A stretch of 64,000 bases of DNA from Chloroflexota bacterium. GTDB taxonomy: Bacteria; Chloroflexota; Anaerolineae; Aggregatilineales; UBA2796. Location: contig JAJPHV010000015.1 of assembly GCA_021325095.1 (NCBI GenBank), forward strand, positions 1 through 64,000, given 5' to 3'. Shown piece after piece: positions 53,481 to 63,317 of the stretch; the stretch's first letter is position 1; each line of letters starts with the position of its first letter. The translations under genes and the position numbers were made by a program. The notes under the pieces are model-generated. The model searched no databases and was not told the DNA's origin. It was given only the letters and a program-made list of their open reading frames with translations.

Positions 53481-53498
53481 ACCGGCCTTTGGGCCGGT
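53481..53498 (+). terminator. 7-bp hairpin upstream of secD
   Basis: ACCGGCC and GGCCGGT around a TTTG loop, about 50 bases before the secD start. It may end yajC transcription or form part of the secD leader. No T-run follows. Confidence 0.4.
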
Positions 53499-53548
53499 TG
53501 CTATGTCTGCTGACCATCGCACAATAGTTTGAAGGGAACGACTAAAGT

Positions 53549-55267
53549 ATGCGGAATTCGACTGGCCTGTGGTTGGTGGTAATCGCCGCGATCACCATCC
53601 TGGCCCTTTATATGATCTGGCCCGGCAATCCAGGGCTTTTTGGGCGGCCCATTGAGGTGCGGCCCGGTCTGGACATTCAAGGGGGGTTACGTGTTCTGCT
53701 GGCGGCAGATGTCGGCGTGGCCGTGGACGCTGGCAAGATGGATCAGGCCAAGCAAATCGTCGAACGGCGCGTGAATGCGCTCGGCGTGGTTGAGCCCGTG
53801 GTGCAGGTTTCCGGCGGCAACCGCATCGTTGTCGAACTACCGGGTATCAAAGACCCCCAGGCGGCCATCGACACAGTGAAGCAAACAGGGTTGCTCGAAT
53901 TTGTCGATTTCGCGCCGACCGGAAGCTGCACAGCCTCTATGCCGGGTGCGGGCACTTATATCCTGACAGATCGGCAGGTCGCGCTGCGTGGAACCAAACC
54001 CGCTGGGACAGCGCAGGCAACCAGCGCCGCCGGGACACCTGCCGCTACTACTGCTGCCACTACTGCCATCACTGTAACCGCACCTGCGACAGCCACGACG
54101 GTTCCTGCCACACCAACCACTGCCGCCGCAACGCAGGCCGCCACTGCCGCATCGACCAGCGCGGCGCCGCTCTTCAAACGCTCTGAGTATCAGGCGACAG
54201 CAGCGCCAACTGCGGTGGCTACTTCGCAGGCAGCGACAGCCGCCGCAACCCCACAAGCAACGCAGGCCGCCACTGCCCAGGCGACACCCGCCGCAACGAC
54301 GCAGGCAACGCCTGTTGCCGCCAGTGGTACGAAAGACAATCCGATGCTGAACCCCTGCACAGGCCAGCCGTTCACGACAATCATGACCGGGGCGGGCTTG
54401 CAAGATGCGACAGCCGGGCTGGTCGGCCAGACGGCCAGCGAGTGGGGTGTGAACTTCACGCTGGCCGGCAATGAGGAGTCGCAGCGCTTTGCGACTCATA
54501 CCAGCACGCACATCGGCCAGCCGATGGCAATTGTGCTGGACGGACAGGTTCTTAGCGCGCCCGTCATCCAGGCGGCGCTGACGACAGGCGGCCAGATTAC
54601 CGGCAACTTCACCCAACAGCGCGCGCAGGAACTGGCCCTGCAACTGCGCTACGGCGCGCTGCCCGTCCCGCTGCACGTCGAGTCGATTGAGCAGGTCGGC
54701 GCAAGTCTCGGCGCCGAATCGGTACAGGCGTCGGTGCGCGCCGGTATCCTGGGCGTGCTGGTCGTGGGCATCTTCATGCTGGTCTACTACCGTATTCCGG
54801 GGCTGGTGGCCGACCTGGCGCTGCTGCTCTTTGCGGCCATCAACTTCGCGCTCTATAAATTCATCCCGGTTACGCTCACCCTCCCGGCCATCGTTGGCTT
54901 CCTCATCTCGGTGGGCGCGGCTGTGGACGGCAATATCCTGATTTTCGAGCGTGTCAGGGAGGAACTGCGTGCGGGCCGCTCACTGGATAAAGCCATTCAA
55001 CTCGGCTTTACGCGCGCCTGGCCGTCCATCCGCGACTCGAACATCTCGACGATTATCGTGGCGTTGATCGTGTACTTCTTTGGCGGTCAGTTCGGCGCGA
55101 GCGCTGTGCGCGGCTTCTCCGTGACGCTCATCCTGGGGCTGATCACCAACCTGTTCACCGCCGTGATCGTGACCCACACGTTCCTGAATGTCTTGCTATC
55201 TGTCGGTGGCGACGCCGTGCGCCGTTTCAATCTGTTCAGGGTTACGCCAGGCACCACCGAGGAGTAG
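53549..55267 (+). CDS. Protein translocase subunit SecD with Ala/Thr-rich insertion
   Basis: This 572-residue SecD has TM1 (residues 6-24), the GLDIQGGLRVLL motif of the first periplasmic domain, and a C-terminal six-helix part with TM4 signature GFLISVGAAVDGNILIFERVREELRAG. Between these, residues about 148-258 are a low-complexity segment almost entirely Ala, Thr, Pro and Gln. Only a short ordered-looking island, PLFKRSEYQ, interrupts it. This lies in the periplasmic P1 region and is not part of ordinary SecD. It uses the proton gradient to help pull proteins out. secF follows 12 bases later. Confidence 0.94.
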   Translation: MRNSTGLWLVVIAAITILALYMIWPGNPGLFGRPIEVRPGLDIQGGLRVLLAADVGVAVDAGKMDQAKQIVERRVNALGVVEPVVQVSGGNRIVVELPGIKDPQAAIDTVKQTGLLEFVDFAPTGSCTASMPGAGTYILTDRQVALRGTKPAGTAQATSAAGTPAATTAATTAITVTAPATATTVPATPTTAAATQAATAASTSAAPLFKRSEYQATAAPTAVATSQAATAAATPQATQAATAQATPAATTQATPVAASGTKDNPMLNPCTGQPFTTIMTGAGLQDATAGLVGQTASEWGVNFTLAGNEESQRFATHTSTHIGQPMAIVLDGQVLSAPVIQAALTTGGQITGNFTQQRAQELALQLRYGALPVPLHVESIEQVGASLGAESVQASVRAGILGVLVVGIFMLVYYRIPGLVADLALLLFAAINFALYKFIPVTLTLPAIVGFLISVGAAVDGNILIFERVREELRAGRSLDKAIQLGFTRAWPSIRDSNISTIIVALIVYFFGGQFGASAVRGFSVTLILGLITNLFTAVIVTHTFLNVLLSVGGDAVRRFNLFRVTPGTTEE

Positions 55268-55279
55268 GAGGAGGCAGTC

Positions 55280-56290
55280 ATGTTTAACATCGTCCAACGC
55301 CGCAAGTGGTTTTTCCTGTTTTCGGGCATCCTCATCCTCGCGGGCCTGGTGTCGATGGCGATCTCAATTGCCACGTACCCTGAACATTCGCCCGTCCGGT
55401 TGAGCATCGACTTCGTGGGCGGCAGCTTGCTTGAAATGGAATTCAAGCCGCTACCCGATGCCCAACCAAAGGGCGCAGTTACGGAAGATATGCTGACGTC
55501 GGTACTCACGTCTTTCGGCGCAAAGGACATTCGCATCCAGCGCCTGGGCGAAGTGGGCGCCACCGGAACGAATCGCTGGCAGGTGCGCACCAATTACCTC
55601 GACAATGAAACCACCGAAAAAATCAAGACGGCACTTGACAATGCCGCCAAGCCGCTCGGCTTGCAGCTTGATCGGGACACACTGCGCTTTAACCAGGTGA
55701 CGCCCACTGTCGGCAGCGAAGTGACGCGCGCGGCAGTGGTGGCCGTCGTCGTCGCCAGCTTTGCCGTCCTGGGCTGGATCGTGTGGGCTTTCCGAGGCAT
55801 ACCCGACTCGTTCCGGTACGGTGTGTGCGCGGTGCTGGCAATGATCCACGACATCCTGGTCATGGTCGGCGCGATGTCATTGATGGGCCTGTTGTTCGGC
55901 TGGGAAGCCGATGCGCTGTTTCTGACTGGCCTGCTCACGGTGGTCGGTTATTCCGTGCAGGACACGATTGTGGTCTTTGACCGCATCCGCGAGAACTCGG
56001 CGCGCCATCGCGGCGAACCCTACGAGATGATCGTCAACCGCAGCATCATGGAGACGTTCTCACGCTCCATCTCGATGCAGGTCGTGGTGGCATTCGTGCT
56101 CGTCTCGCTGTTCCTGATGGGCGGCGGCTCGATCCGGCAGTTCGTCGGCGTGCTGTTGATCGGCCTGTTGAGCGGTACGTATAGCTCGACCTTCACCGCT
56201 ATCCCGCTGCTGGTGGCCTGGGAAAACGGCCAGCTTCCGTTTGTAGGCCGCAACCGGGAACGCAGCCGCAGCGCTGTCGCCAGGGCGTAA
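55280..56290 (+). CDS. Protein translocase subunit SecF
   Basis: This 336-residue protein has TM1 (about 13-33), the P1-like domain (RLSIDFVGGSLLEMEF), and six C-terminal membrane helices in all, with VGYSVQDTIVVFDRIRENSARHRG as the SecF signature in the TM4 region. It pairs with SecD. AGGAGG lies upstream of the start at 55280. The gene ends the yajC-secD-secF unit; degraded family 2 repeats follow. Confidence 0.96.
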   Translation: MFNIVQRRKWFFLFSGILILAGLVSMAISIATYPEHSPVRLSIDFVGGSLLEMEFKPLPDAQPKGAVTEDMLTSVLTSFGAKDIRIQRLGEVGATGTNRWQVRTNYLDNETTEKIKTALDNAAKPLGLQLDRDTLRFNQVTPTVGSEVTRAAVVAVVVASFAVLGWIVWAFRGIPDSFRYGVCAVLAMIHDILVMVGAMSLMGLLFGWEADALFLTGLLTVVGYSVQDTIVVFDRIRENSARHRGEPYEMIVNRSIMETFSRSISMQVVVAFVLVSLFLMGGGSIRQFVGVLLIGLLSGTYSSTFTAIPLLVAWENGQLPFVGRNRERSRSAVARA

Positions 56291-56300
56291 CCTTGTCTCT

Positions 56301-56346
56301 GTTCAGTCCGGTGCTATAGCGCCGGACTGATCCGCAAAGCCCGCTT
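56301..56346. repeat. Dispersed palindromic repeat, family 2 (degraded)
   Basis: CAGTCCGGTGCTATAGCGCCGGACTG is a clear hairpin of the second-stem type, followed by AAAGCCCGC. It lies directly after secF and may serve as its terminator. Confidence 0.7.
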
Positions 56347-56388
56347 GTGCACTTTGAATTTTGGTACAGCCCCGTCCATCCGTTTTTG

Positions 56389-56440
56389 GCCTGCTTTAGC
56401 TGGCTTGGCTGATTCAGCGCGATGCTTGAGCGTCGGGCGT
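56389..56440. repeat. Dispersed palindromic repeat, family 2 (degraded)
   Basis: GGCCTGCTTTAGCTGGCTTGGCTGATTCAGCGCGATGCTTGAGCGTCGGGC keeps the spacing and many bases of the family 2 unit, with many substitutions. It is in the secF / HerA-like gene gap. Confidence 0.6.
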
Positions 56441-56560
56441 GGGCAGCTCACGCCCCCTCGAACCTCCGTTCCACAACACCCCGGAAAATGGACTGCGAAT
56501 CGGTTTGTTTTGTGTTAATCTTAATAACTGAAACGCATCCTTACTGTAAAGGTGGGGGAT

Positions 56561-59485
56561 ATGCCCTTTATTGAAGCGCCGACCACGTTCTACATGGGCC
56601 GCCGCTACGACCCGGCTTCGCGCCAACTGGTGGACGAGGTGGTCTACTACGACTCGCGTGACCTGACGACTCATGCGGTGGTCGTCGGCATGACGGGCAG
56701 CGGCAAAACGGGTCTCTGCATCGATCTGCTTGAGGAGGCCGTCCTCGATAACATCCCGGCCATCGTGATCGACCCCAAAGGCGACATCACCAATCTGCTC
56801 CTGACGTTCCCCAACCTGCGTCCCGAAGACTTTGCGCCCTGGATCAACCCGGACGACGCACGGCGCGCCGGGCTGGACCTGGCCGAGTACGCGCGGGACG
56901 TGGCGCAGCAGTGGCGCGATGGCCTCGCCAGTTGGAGCATCGTTCCGCCGCGCATTGCCGCCATGAAGAACGCCGCGCAGTTCAGCATCTACACCCCTGG
57001 CTCCGACGCCGGACTGCCCGTCAGCATCCTGGACTCGCTGCGCGCCCCGCGCGAGGGCTGGGTAGGCTTCGAGGAATCACACCGCGAACGGATCAATGGT
57101 CTGGTCACGGCCCTGCTGGCGCTGATCGGCAGGCAGGTCGAGCCGGTCAAAGACCGTGAACACGTCCTGGTTGCGAACATCTTCGAGAACGCCTGGAAGT
57201 TGGGCCGTGACTTGTCACTCGAAGACATCATTTTGCAGGTGCAGAAGCCGCCTTTCGCCAAGCTGGGCGTGTTCGACGTGGACACGTTCTTCCCGGAGAA
57301 AGATCGCTTCAAATTGGCGATGGAGCTGAACAACATCATTGCCGCGCCGTCCTTCCAGACCTGGATCACCGGCGAGCCAATGGACATCAGCAACCTGCTG
57401 TATACCCGCGAGGGCCGCCCGCGCGTCTCGATCTTCTACGTGGCGCACCTCACGGAAGCCGAACGTAACTTCATGATCACACTCATCCTCGAAAATATGC
57501 TGGCCTGGATGCGCACCCTGAGTGGCACGACCAGTCTGCGTGCCATCCTGTATTTCGACGAAGTATTTGGGCATTTTCCACCTGCGCCGCGCAACCCACC
57601 GACCAAAGAGCCGATGCTGCGGCTGCTTAAGCAGGCACGTGCCTTCGGGATCGGCATGGTACTGGCGACCCAAAATCCCGGCGATCTGGATTATAAGGGG
57701 TTGTCGAACGCCGGGTCCTGGTTCATTGGCAAGCTGCAAACCGAGAACGATAAGAACCGTGTCCTGGGTGGGCTGCAAGCTGCCGCCACTGCTGAAACCA
57801 GGCTGAACGTTGACAGCCTGAACAAGCTGCTGTCCAGCCTTGACCCGCGTGTGTTCGTCCTGAACAATGTCCACGACAACAGTGGCCCGATCTTGATGCA
57901 CAGCCGTTGGAGCATGAGCTATCTGCGTGGCCCACTGACCCGCCAGCAGGTGCGCACGCTAATGGAACCGCAGCGCCGGGCGCTGGGCCTGCCGACGGGC
58001 GCGCAACCTGTGCTCCAGACACCACAGCCGCCCGACGTGCTCGCCTACGCGCCAACAGGCCAGACTGCGCCGCAGCCAGCACCGGTAGCGCCCGCCGCAC
58101 CTATTCCTGAGCCGCCCGCCTCGTCGGGAGCAACGCCACCGCCGCCACACTTACCCGAAGCAGGCGAAGAATTGCCGCCCTTTGTACCGCCGCCCACGCC
58201 CGGCCTGCCGCCAGAAGCGCCGCCCGCCCGCCCGTTGCCGCGTGTGCCGCAAGTGCCCTCTATGCCTGTGCCGACGCCGCCAACGCCGCTGCCCGAACTG
58301 CCGGAAGTCCCTGCGACGTCCGCCGCTCCGTCACAGGCTGCCTATACGCCGGAGCCGTCCTACCCCGTCAACCCGGCTCCGCTGGAAGGCTCAACCGTCG
58401 GGCTGGGCTACAACCGCCCGCCCGCGCAGGCCACAAGCCTGACTCAGCGCGGCCCGGCCTTGCCCGAAGGCTTCAGTACCAGACCGACGGCGCTCCCGTC
58501 CAGCGTGCCGCAATACTTCCTGCCGACTCTGATCACGACCCAGCAGGCCATCCGTGACTGGGAAAAGAAATTCGGCTACGATGCCTCTTCGTTTGGCGGA
58601 GCACAACTGCTGTACAAGCCGGTCTTGATCGCGCAGGCTGCCGTGCGCTACCTGGATCGCAAGACCGGTGTCGAAGAGGATCAACGCTGGGCTTTCCACG
58701 TGCCGAACCTGGAAAAGGCGGGCCTGGTGGCCTGGGGTGAGTATCAGGTCACCCCTATCGATCCCAAGCAGGTGTCGGGCGAACCGTTCGGCGAGGCGTA
58801 TTATGGCACATTGCCGCCGGGACTGACCGACTCGCGGCGCATGACTTCGCTCAAGGCGGAAGTGATCGACTACGTGTACCGCAGCGCGACGCTCAGTGTC
58901 TTCTACAACTCGACGCTGGACATTTACGGCAGCCCGCGCGATAGCCGCCGAGACTTTCTGCTGAAGGTACAGCAGAAGGCCCGCGAGGCCCGGGATGCCG
59001 AGATCGATAAGACCACACAACAGTATGACCGCGAGCTTGAAAAGCTGGACGAGAAGCTCCGCAAGGAGATGCGCGAGTTGACCTACGACAAGCAGGTACT
59101 TGACCAGCTTAAGCGCGAAGACCTGTACACAACGGGCGAAGCGGTGCTCAGTCTGCTGAAAGGTCGCACAACCTACACCCTTTCTCGTATGAGCCGGACG
59201 CGCCGCTACAAGACCCAGGCTCAGGAACGCGCTGTTGCCAGCGAACACGCCGTCGCCGATATCGAACAGCAGATCGAGTCGCGGCAGCAGGAACTACAGC
59301 GCGTGCTCAAGGACATCAACGACAAGTGGGCCAGGGTCGCCACGTCGGTGGAGGAAGTCAAGCTCACGCCGTACAAGAAGGACATCACGCTCGAAATCTA
59401 CGGCATCGGCTGGGTTCCGACCTGGTACGCCGTGCTGAACGGCCAGCCAATGATGCTCCCGGCCTTCGCAGGCAGCAGAGCGTAA
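56561..59485 (+). CDS. HerA/VirB4-like ATPase with Pro-rich linker and coiled coil
   Basis: This 974-residue protein has an N-terminal ATPase domain to about residue 470 with Walker A GMTGSGKTG at 43-51 and Walker B AILYFDEVFG with Asp333, then LATQNPGDLDYKGLSNAG, as in the HerA/FtsK superfamily (DUF87/DUF853-like). A Pro-rich linker (about residues 485-625) follows, then a compact domain (about 640-800) and a charged coiled coil (about 800-945). No membrane segment is seen. HerA-like enzymes pump DNA or act as motor ATPases; a partner nuclease (NurA) is absent here. AAGG-GGG lies just before the ATG at 56561. Confidence 0.82.
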   Translation: MPFIEAPTTFYMGRRYDPASRQLVDEVVYYDSRDLTTHAVVVGMTGSGKTGLCIDLLEEAVLDNIPAIVIDPKGDITNLLLTFPNLRPEDFAPWINPDDARRAGLDLAEYARDVAQQWRDGLASWSIVPPRIAAMKNAAQFSIYTPGSDAGLPVSILDSLRAPREGWVGFEESHRERINGLVTALLALIGRQVEPVKDREHVLVANIFENAWKLGRDLSLEDIILQVQKPPFAKLGVFDVDTFFPEKDRFKLAMELNNIIAAPSFQTWITGEPMDISNLLYTREGRPRVSIFYVAHLTEAERNFMITLILENMLAWMRTLSGTTSLRAILYFDEVFGHFPPAPRNPPTKEPMLRLLKQARAFGIGMVLATQNPGDLDYKGLSNAGSWFIGKLQTENDKNRVLGGLQAAATAETRLNVDSLNKLLSSLDPRVFVLNNVHDNSGPILMHSRWSMSYLRGPLTRQQVRTLMEPQRRALGLPTGAQPVLQTPQPPDVLAYAPTGQTAPQPAPVAPAAPIPEPPASSGATPPPPHLPEAGEELPPFVPPPTPGLPPEAPPARPLPRVPQVPSMPVPTPPTPLPELPEVPATSAAPSQAAYTPEPSYPVNPAPLEGSTVGLGYNRPPAQATSLTQRGPALPEGFSTRPTALPSSVPQYFLPTLITTQQAIRDWEKKFGYDASSFGGAQLLYKPVLIAQAAVRYLDRKTGVEEDQRWAFHVPNLEKAGLVAWGEYQVTPIDPKQVSGEPFGEAYYGTLPPGLTDSRRMTSLKAEVIDYVYRSATLSVFYNSTLDIYGSPRDSRRDFLLKVQQKAREARDAEIDKTTQQYDRELEKLDEKLRKEMRELTYDKQVLDQLKREDLYTTGEAVLSLLKGRTTYTLSRMSRTRRYKTQAQERAVASEHAVADIEQQIESRQQELQRVLKDINDKWARVATSVEEVKLTPYKKDITLEIYGIGWVPTWYAVLNGQPMMLPAFAGSRA

Positions 59486-59493
59486 GGGATTTA

Positions 59494-59542
59494 CCTCACC
59501 CTAAGTCCCTCTCCACCAAGTGGCGAGGGGCCAGGGGTGAGG
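59494..59542. repeat. Dispersed C-rich palindromic repeat, family 1 (short copy)
   Basis: CCTCACCCTAAGTCCCTCTCCACC and GTGGCGAGGGGCCAGGGGTGAGG form a single, long imperfect hairpin. It lies between the convergent HerA-like and SDR genes and ends right at the SDR stop. The middle section of the full unit is absent. Confidence 0.85.
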
Positions 59543-60322
59543 CTAACTCCCCAGCGCGCCCGGCGAGAGCGTCAGCCCGCCGTCGATGACCAGCGCCTGC
59601 CCGGTCAGGAAGTTGCTGGCCTGGCTTGCCAGATACAGCGCCAGGCCCGTCAGTTCGCTGGCGTCTGCGATGCGTTTGGCGGGCGTGCTGGCGATGATCA
59701 GGGCGTTCAATTGGGCGTTGTCCCAGATGGCCTGGCTGAAGCGCGTCTTGATGAAGCCCGGCGCAATGGCATTCACCTGGATGTTGTGCGGCGCAAGCTC
59801 AACGGCCAGCGATTTGGTGAGCATGATGACCGCCGCTTTGGTGATGCCATACAGGGCCATCCCCGGCTGCGGCGTCAGCCCGGCAATCGACGCCAGGTTG
59901 ATGATCTTGCCGCCGCCGCGCCCGATCATGGATGGCACGGCCTCACGGATCAGCCGGAAGTAGCCGCGCAAGTTCACGTCCAGCGTTTTGTCCCACATGC
60001 TCTCTTCACTGGTCAGCAGCGGGCCAAAGTGCGGATTGGTGGCCGCATTGTTGACCACGATGTCCACACCGCCGTATACCTCGATAGTCTTCTGCACCAG
60101 CGCTTTGACGGCGACCTGATCGCCCATGTGCGCTGCGACGGGCGTGGCCTCGCCGCCCGCTGCCCGGATCGCCTCGGCTACCGCGCTCAGTCCCTCCGGC
60201 TTGCGGCTGGCGAGCACTACTCTGGCCCCGGCGCGGGCGTAGGTGTGCGCGATGGCTTCCCCGATGCCGCGCGATGCGCCGGTGACGATGGCGACTTTCC
60301 CATTCAGTGAGAACTGGTCCAT
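59543..60322 (-). CDS. Short-chain dehydrogenase/reductase
   Basis: This 259-residue classical SDR has the NAD(P)-binding GASRGIGEA, the NNAATNP motif (in place of NNAG), a catalytic Ser (NLASIAG), Tyr and Lys in YGITKAA, and the PGFIKTRF loop. The basic SRK after strand 2 (LASRKPEG) suggests NADP. It is divergent from the flavin-dependent fusion at 60409, and a role in the same acyl-CoA pathway, for example as a ring or 3-hydroxyacyl reductase, is likely but inferred. Confidence 0.9.
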   Translation of the reverse strand: MDQFSLNGKVAIVTGASRGIGEAIAHTYARAGARVVLASRKPEGLSAVAEAIRAAGGEATPVAAHMGDQVAVKALVQKTIEVYGGVDIVVNNAATNPHFGPLLTSEESMWDKTLDVNLRGYFRLIREAVPSMIGRGGGKIINLASIAGLTPQPGMALYGITKAAVIMLTKSLAVELAPHNIQVNAIAPGFIKTRFSQAIWDNAQLNALIIASTPAKRIADASELTGLALYLASQASNFLTGQALVIDGGLTLSPGALGS

Positions 60323-60367
60323 AGTTCCTCTTTTGCAGGTGGGCGTTTCAGGCTTAAATATTTCAGG

Positions 60368-60378
60368 TATAATATAAT
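60368..60378 (+). promoter_or_regulatory. Two overlapping -10 boxes before the monooxygenase gene
   Basis: TATAATATAAT offers two -10 hexamers, 30-35 bases before the start codon at 60409. The matching -35 positions (GTTTCA or AGGCTT) are poor, so an activator or regulator may help. The MarR protein encoded downstream is a candidate. Confidence 0.45.
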
Positions 60379-60408
60379 GTAACCTTAATCTTGATTTGGA
60401 AAAGTCTT

Positions 60409-62676
60409 ATGTGGATCGCGTGCATTGGCGGCGGGCCAGGCGGCCTGTACTTCGCCCTGTTGATCAAGAAGGTGAACCCCGATTATCGCGTCACGGTTTT
60501 CGAGCGCAACCGCCCGAATGATACCTTTGGCTGGGGTGTGGTCTTTTCCGACCAGACGCTCGGCAATCTGGCAGCGGCTGATCCCGAAACGCATGCGCTG
60601 ATCCTGGACAACTTCAACCACTGGGACAACATCGATGTTCACTTCAAGGGGCGCACCATCACGTCGGGCGGGCACGGCTTCTCCGGGATCGGGCGGCAGC
60701 GCTTACTCAATATTCTACAGGATCGCTGTGCCGAGTTGGGCGTGGAACTGATCTTCCAGACCGAAGTGAGTGACGTGCCCGACGCCGACCTGATCGTCGC
60801 CAGCGACGGTGCAAACAGCACCATTCGCCGCCAATACGCCGACTTCTTTAAGCCGACCATCGAGAAGCGCCACTGCAAGTACGCCTGGTTTGGCACACAC
60901 CAGTGCTTCGAGGCGTTCACGTTCGCCTTTGAGGAAACCGAATGGGGCTGGTTCCAGGCCCACGCCTATAAGTTTGACCGGGACACCAGCACATTCATCG
61001 TTGAGACACCCGAAGAAAACTGGCTGAGGGCGGGCATGGATCGGATGACGGCGGACGAATCGGTGGCTTTCTGCGAGGCGCTGTTCGCCAGGTACCTGGA
61101 CGGCCACCCGCTGATGAACAACGCCCGCCATCTCAAATCACCCTGGCTCAACTTCCTCAAAATCAGCAACGCCCGCTGGACGCACAACAATATCGTCCTG
61201 CTCGGCGACGCGGCCCACACCGCGCACTTCTCGATTGGCTCCGGCACGAAGCTGGCGCTCGAGGACGCGATTGCGCTGGCAAAGGCGCTGCAAGAGCACC
61301 ATGACCTGCAATGTGCGCTGCAACAGTACGAGGAAGAACGCAAGGTCGAAGTCATCAAACTGCAAAACGCGGCCAACAACAGTACCGACTGGTTTGAACA
61401 CGTCAAGCGCTACACTCACCTGGAAGCGGAGCAGTTCGCTTACAGCCTGCTGACGCGCAGCCAGCGCATTTCGCACGAGAACCTGCGCCTGCGTGACAAG
61501 CAGTACGTGGCGAGCGTCGAAGCGTGGATTGCACGGCAAAGCGGCCTGCCACCGAAACCCATCCCGCCCATGTTTACGCCCTTCCGCCTGCGCGAACTGA
61601 CTCTGCCCAACCGCGTTGTCGTCTCGCCGATGGCGATGTACTCCTGCGAGGACGGTACACCCGACGATTTTTATCTGGTACATCTGGGCAGTCGGGCGCA
61701 TGGTGGGGCCGGGCTGGTCTTCACGGAGATGACCTGCGTTTCGCCCGACGCGCGCATTTCGCCGGGCTGCGCGGGCATGTACAAGCCCGAACACAAAACC
61801 GCCTGGAAGCGCATCGTGGACTACGTGCATACGCGCACCCCCGCCAAAATCGCCATGCAGTTGGGCCACGCCGGGCCAAAAGGCTCGACGCAACTCGGCT
61901 GGGAGGAAAGCGACGAGCCGCTGCCCAAAGCCGAAGATAACTGGCCGCTGATCGCCCCGTCCGCCATTCCTTACGGGCCGCGCAACCAGATTCCGCGCCC
62001 CATGACGCGCGAGGATATGGATCGCGTTAAGGCTGATTTTGTCCGGGCGGCGCAGTGGGCTGAGGAGTGCGGGTTCGACTGGCTGGAACTGCACTGCGCG
62101 CACGGCTACTTGCTGTCCAGCTTCATTTGCCCGCTGACCAACTGCCGCACCGACGAGTATGGCGGGACTCTTGAAAATCGCTGCCGCTACCCGCTGGAAG
62201 TCTTCCGGGCCATGCGCGAGGTGTGGCCCGCCCACAAGCCGATGTCGGTCCGCATCTCCGCCCACGATTGGGCGCCCGGCGGCAACACGCCCGACGACGC
62301 CGTGAGGATCGCGCAGATGTTCAAGACGGCGGGCGCAGACCTGATCGACGTGTCCTCCGGCCAGACCACGCGCCTGGCGAAGCCCGTCTACGGACGGATG
62401 TACCAGACCCCGTTCGCGGATCGCATCCGCAACGAGGTCGGTATTGCGACGATGGCGGTGGGCGCGATCTTCGAGCCGGATCACGTCAACAGCATCATCG
62501 CCGCCGGGCGGGCCGACCTGTGCGCGCTGGCCCGTCCACACCTGGCCGATCCGTACTGGACACTGCACGCGGCGGCACAGTTGGGCTATACCGAGATGCC
62601 CTGGCCCAAGCAGTATCTCAACGGCAAGGCACAGTTGGAACGCAATCTGGCGCGAGCCGCTCAGGGGATGCAGTGA
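60409..62676 (+). CDS. Flavin monooxygenase / Old Yellow Enzyme fusion (salicylyl-CoA or 2-aminobenzoyl-CoA type)
   Basis: This 755-residue fusion has a group A flavoprotein monooxygenase at residues 1-380 (FAD motif [16 protein letters not shown], later [22 protein letters not shown]). An Old Yellow Enzyme-type FMN domain fills about 393-745 ([39 protein letters not shown]). This architecture is known from the bifunctional salicylyl-CoA 5-hydroxylase/oxidoreductase and from 2-aminobenzoyl-CoA monooxygenase/reductase, which hydroxylates and then reduces the aromatic ring of a CoA thioester. The start at 60409 begins the FAD strand at once. MarR and enoyl-CoA hydratase genes follow. Confidence 0.9.
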   Translation: MWIACIGGGPGGLYFALLIKKVNPDYRVTVFERNRPNDTFGWGVVFSDQTLGNLAAADPETHALILDNFNHWDNIDVHFKGRTITSGGHGFSGIGRQRLLNILQDRCAELGVELIFQTEVSDVPDADLIVASDGANSTIRRQYADFFKPTIEKRHCKYAWFGTHQCFEAFTFAFEETEWGWFQAHAYKFDRDTSTFIVETPEENWLRAGMDRMTADESVAFCEALFARYLDGHPLMNNARHLKSPWLNFLKISNARWTHNNIVLLGDAAHTAHFSIGSGTKLALEDAIALAKALQEHHDLQCALQQYEEERKVEVIKLQNAANNSTDWFEHVKRYTHLEAEQFAYSLLTRSQRISHENLRLRDKQYVASVEAWIARQSGLPPKPIPPMFTPFRLRELTLPNRVVVSPMAMYSCEDGTPDDFYLVHLGSRAHGGAGLVFTEMTCVSPDARISPGCAGMYKPEHKTAWKRIVDYVHTRTPAKIAMQLGHAGPKGSTQLGWEESDEPLPKAEDNWPLIAPSAIPYGPRNQIPRPMTREDMDRVKADFVRAAQWAEECGFDWLELHCAHGYLLSSFICPLTNCRTDEYGGTLENRCRYPLEVFRAMREVWPAHKPMSVRISAHDWAPGGNTPDDAVRIAQMFKTAGADLIDVSSGQTTRLAKPVYGRMYQTPFADRIRNEVGIATMAVGAIFEPDHVNSIIAAGRADLCALARPHLADPYWTLHAAAQLGYTEMPWPKQYLNGKAQLERNLARAAQGMQ

Positions 62677-62678
62677 CT

Positions 62679-63191
62679 ATGCCAAACGTACCTGAAACGA
62701 AACTCAAGGGCAACGGCACTCAAAGTATGGACCGCGAGTCTGCTGCCAGCGAACACGATCACACGTCGCTACGCCTGTGGCTGCGCCTGCTGACCTGCAC
62801 GACGCTCATCGAAAACCTGGTGCGCACGCGGCTGCGCACCGAGTATGAGATCACACTGCCGCGCTTTGACCTGATGGCGCAGCTTGCCCGCCATCCCGAC
62901 GGGCTGAAAATGGGCGAATTGTCGAAGATGATGATGGTCACGGGCGGCAACGTGACGGGCATCACCGACCAATTGGAAAAAGACGGTCTGGTGGAGCGCG
63001 TGACGCCGCCCGATGATCGACGGGCATGGCAGGTACGGCTGACGCCCAAGGGACGGGAAGCCTTCGAGGCGATGGCTGCCGTCCACGAAGGTTGGATCGT
63101 GGACTGGATGGACAGCCTGACCATGCAGGAGCAGCAGCAGCTTTACGAGTTGCTCGGCAAGCTGAAACAGGGCGTGCGAGAGAAGGCGTAA
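62679..63191 (+). CDS. MarR family transcriptional regulator
   Basis: This 170-residue regulator has a winged helix-turn-helix (LPRFDLMAQLARHPDGLKMGELSKMMMVTGGNVTGITDQLEKDGLVER, with the wing DDRRAWQVRLTPKG). The first 30 residues are a polar extension. MarR proteins in aromatic-acid clusters often sense the CoA thioester and release the operator. It begins 2 bases after the fusion gene stop, so it is co-transcribed. A second in-frame ATG at 62727 would give a shorter form. Confidence 0.9.
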   Translation: MPNVPETKLKGNGTQSMDRESAASEHDHTSLRLWLRLLTCTTLIENLVRTRLRTEYEITLPRFDLMAQLARHPDGLKMGELSKMMMVTGGNVTGITDQLEKDGLVERVTPPDDRRAWQVRLTPKGREAFEAMAAVHEGWIVDWMDSLTMQEQQQLYELLGKLKQGVREKA

Positions 63192-63293
63192 CCTCACCCC
63201 GACCCCTCTCCGCTTCGCAGAGAGGAGAGCCAACCTCTGAGGCGCTTGCCCGTTGGTTCCCCCTCTCCAATTGGAGAGGGGGCAGGGGTGCGG
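63192..63293. repeat. Dispersed C-rich palindromic repeat, family 1 (full copy)
   Basis: CCTCACCCCGACCCCTCTCC, GAGAGGAGAG, a spacer, then TTCCCCCTCTCCAATTGGAGAGGGGGCAGGGGTGCGG. It fills the gap between the marR and enoyl-CoA hydratase genes, which otherwise look like one operon. Confidence 0.86.
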
Positions 63294-63317
63294 TCAACAC
63301 GACAAAGGATTTAGCGT

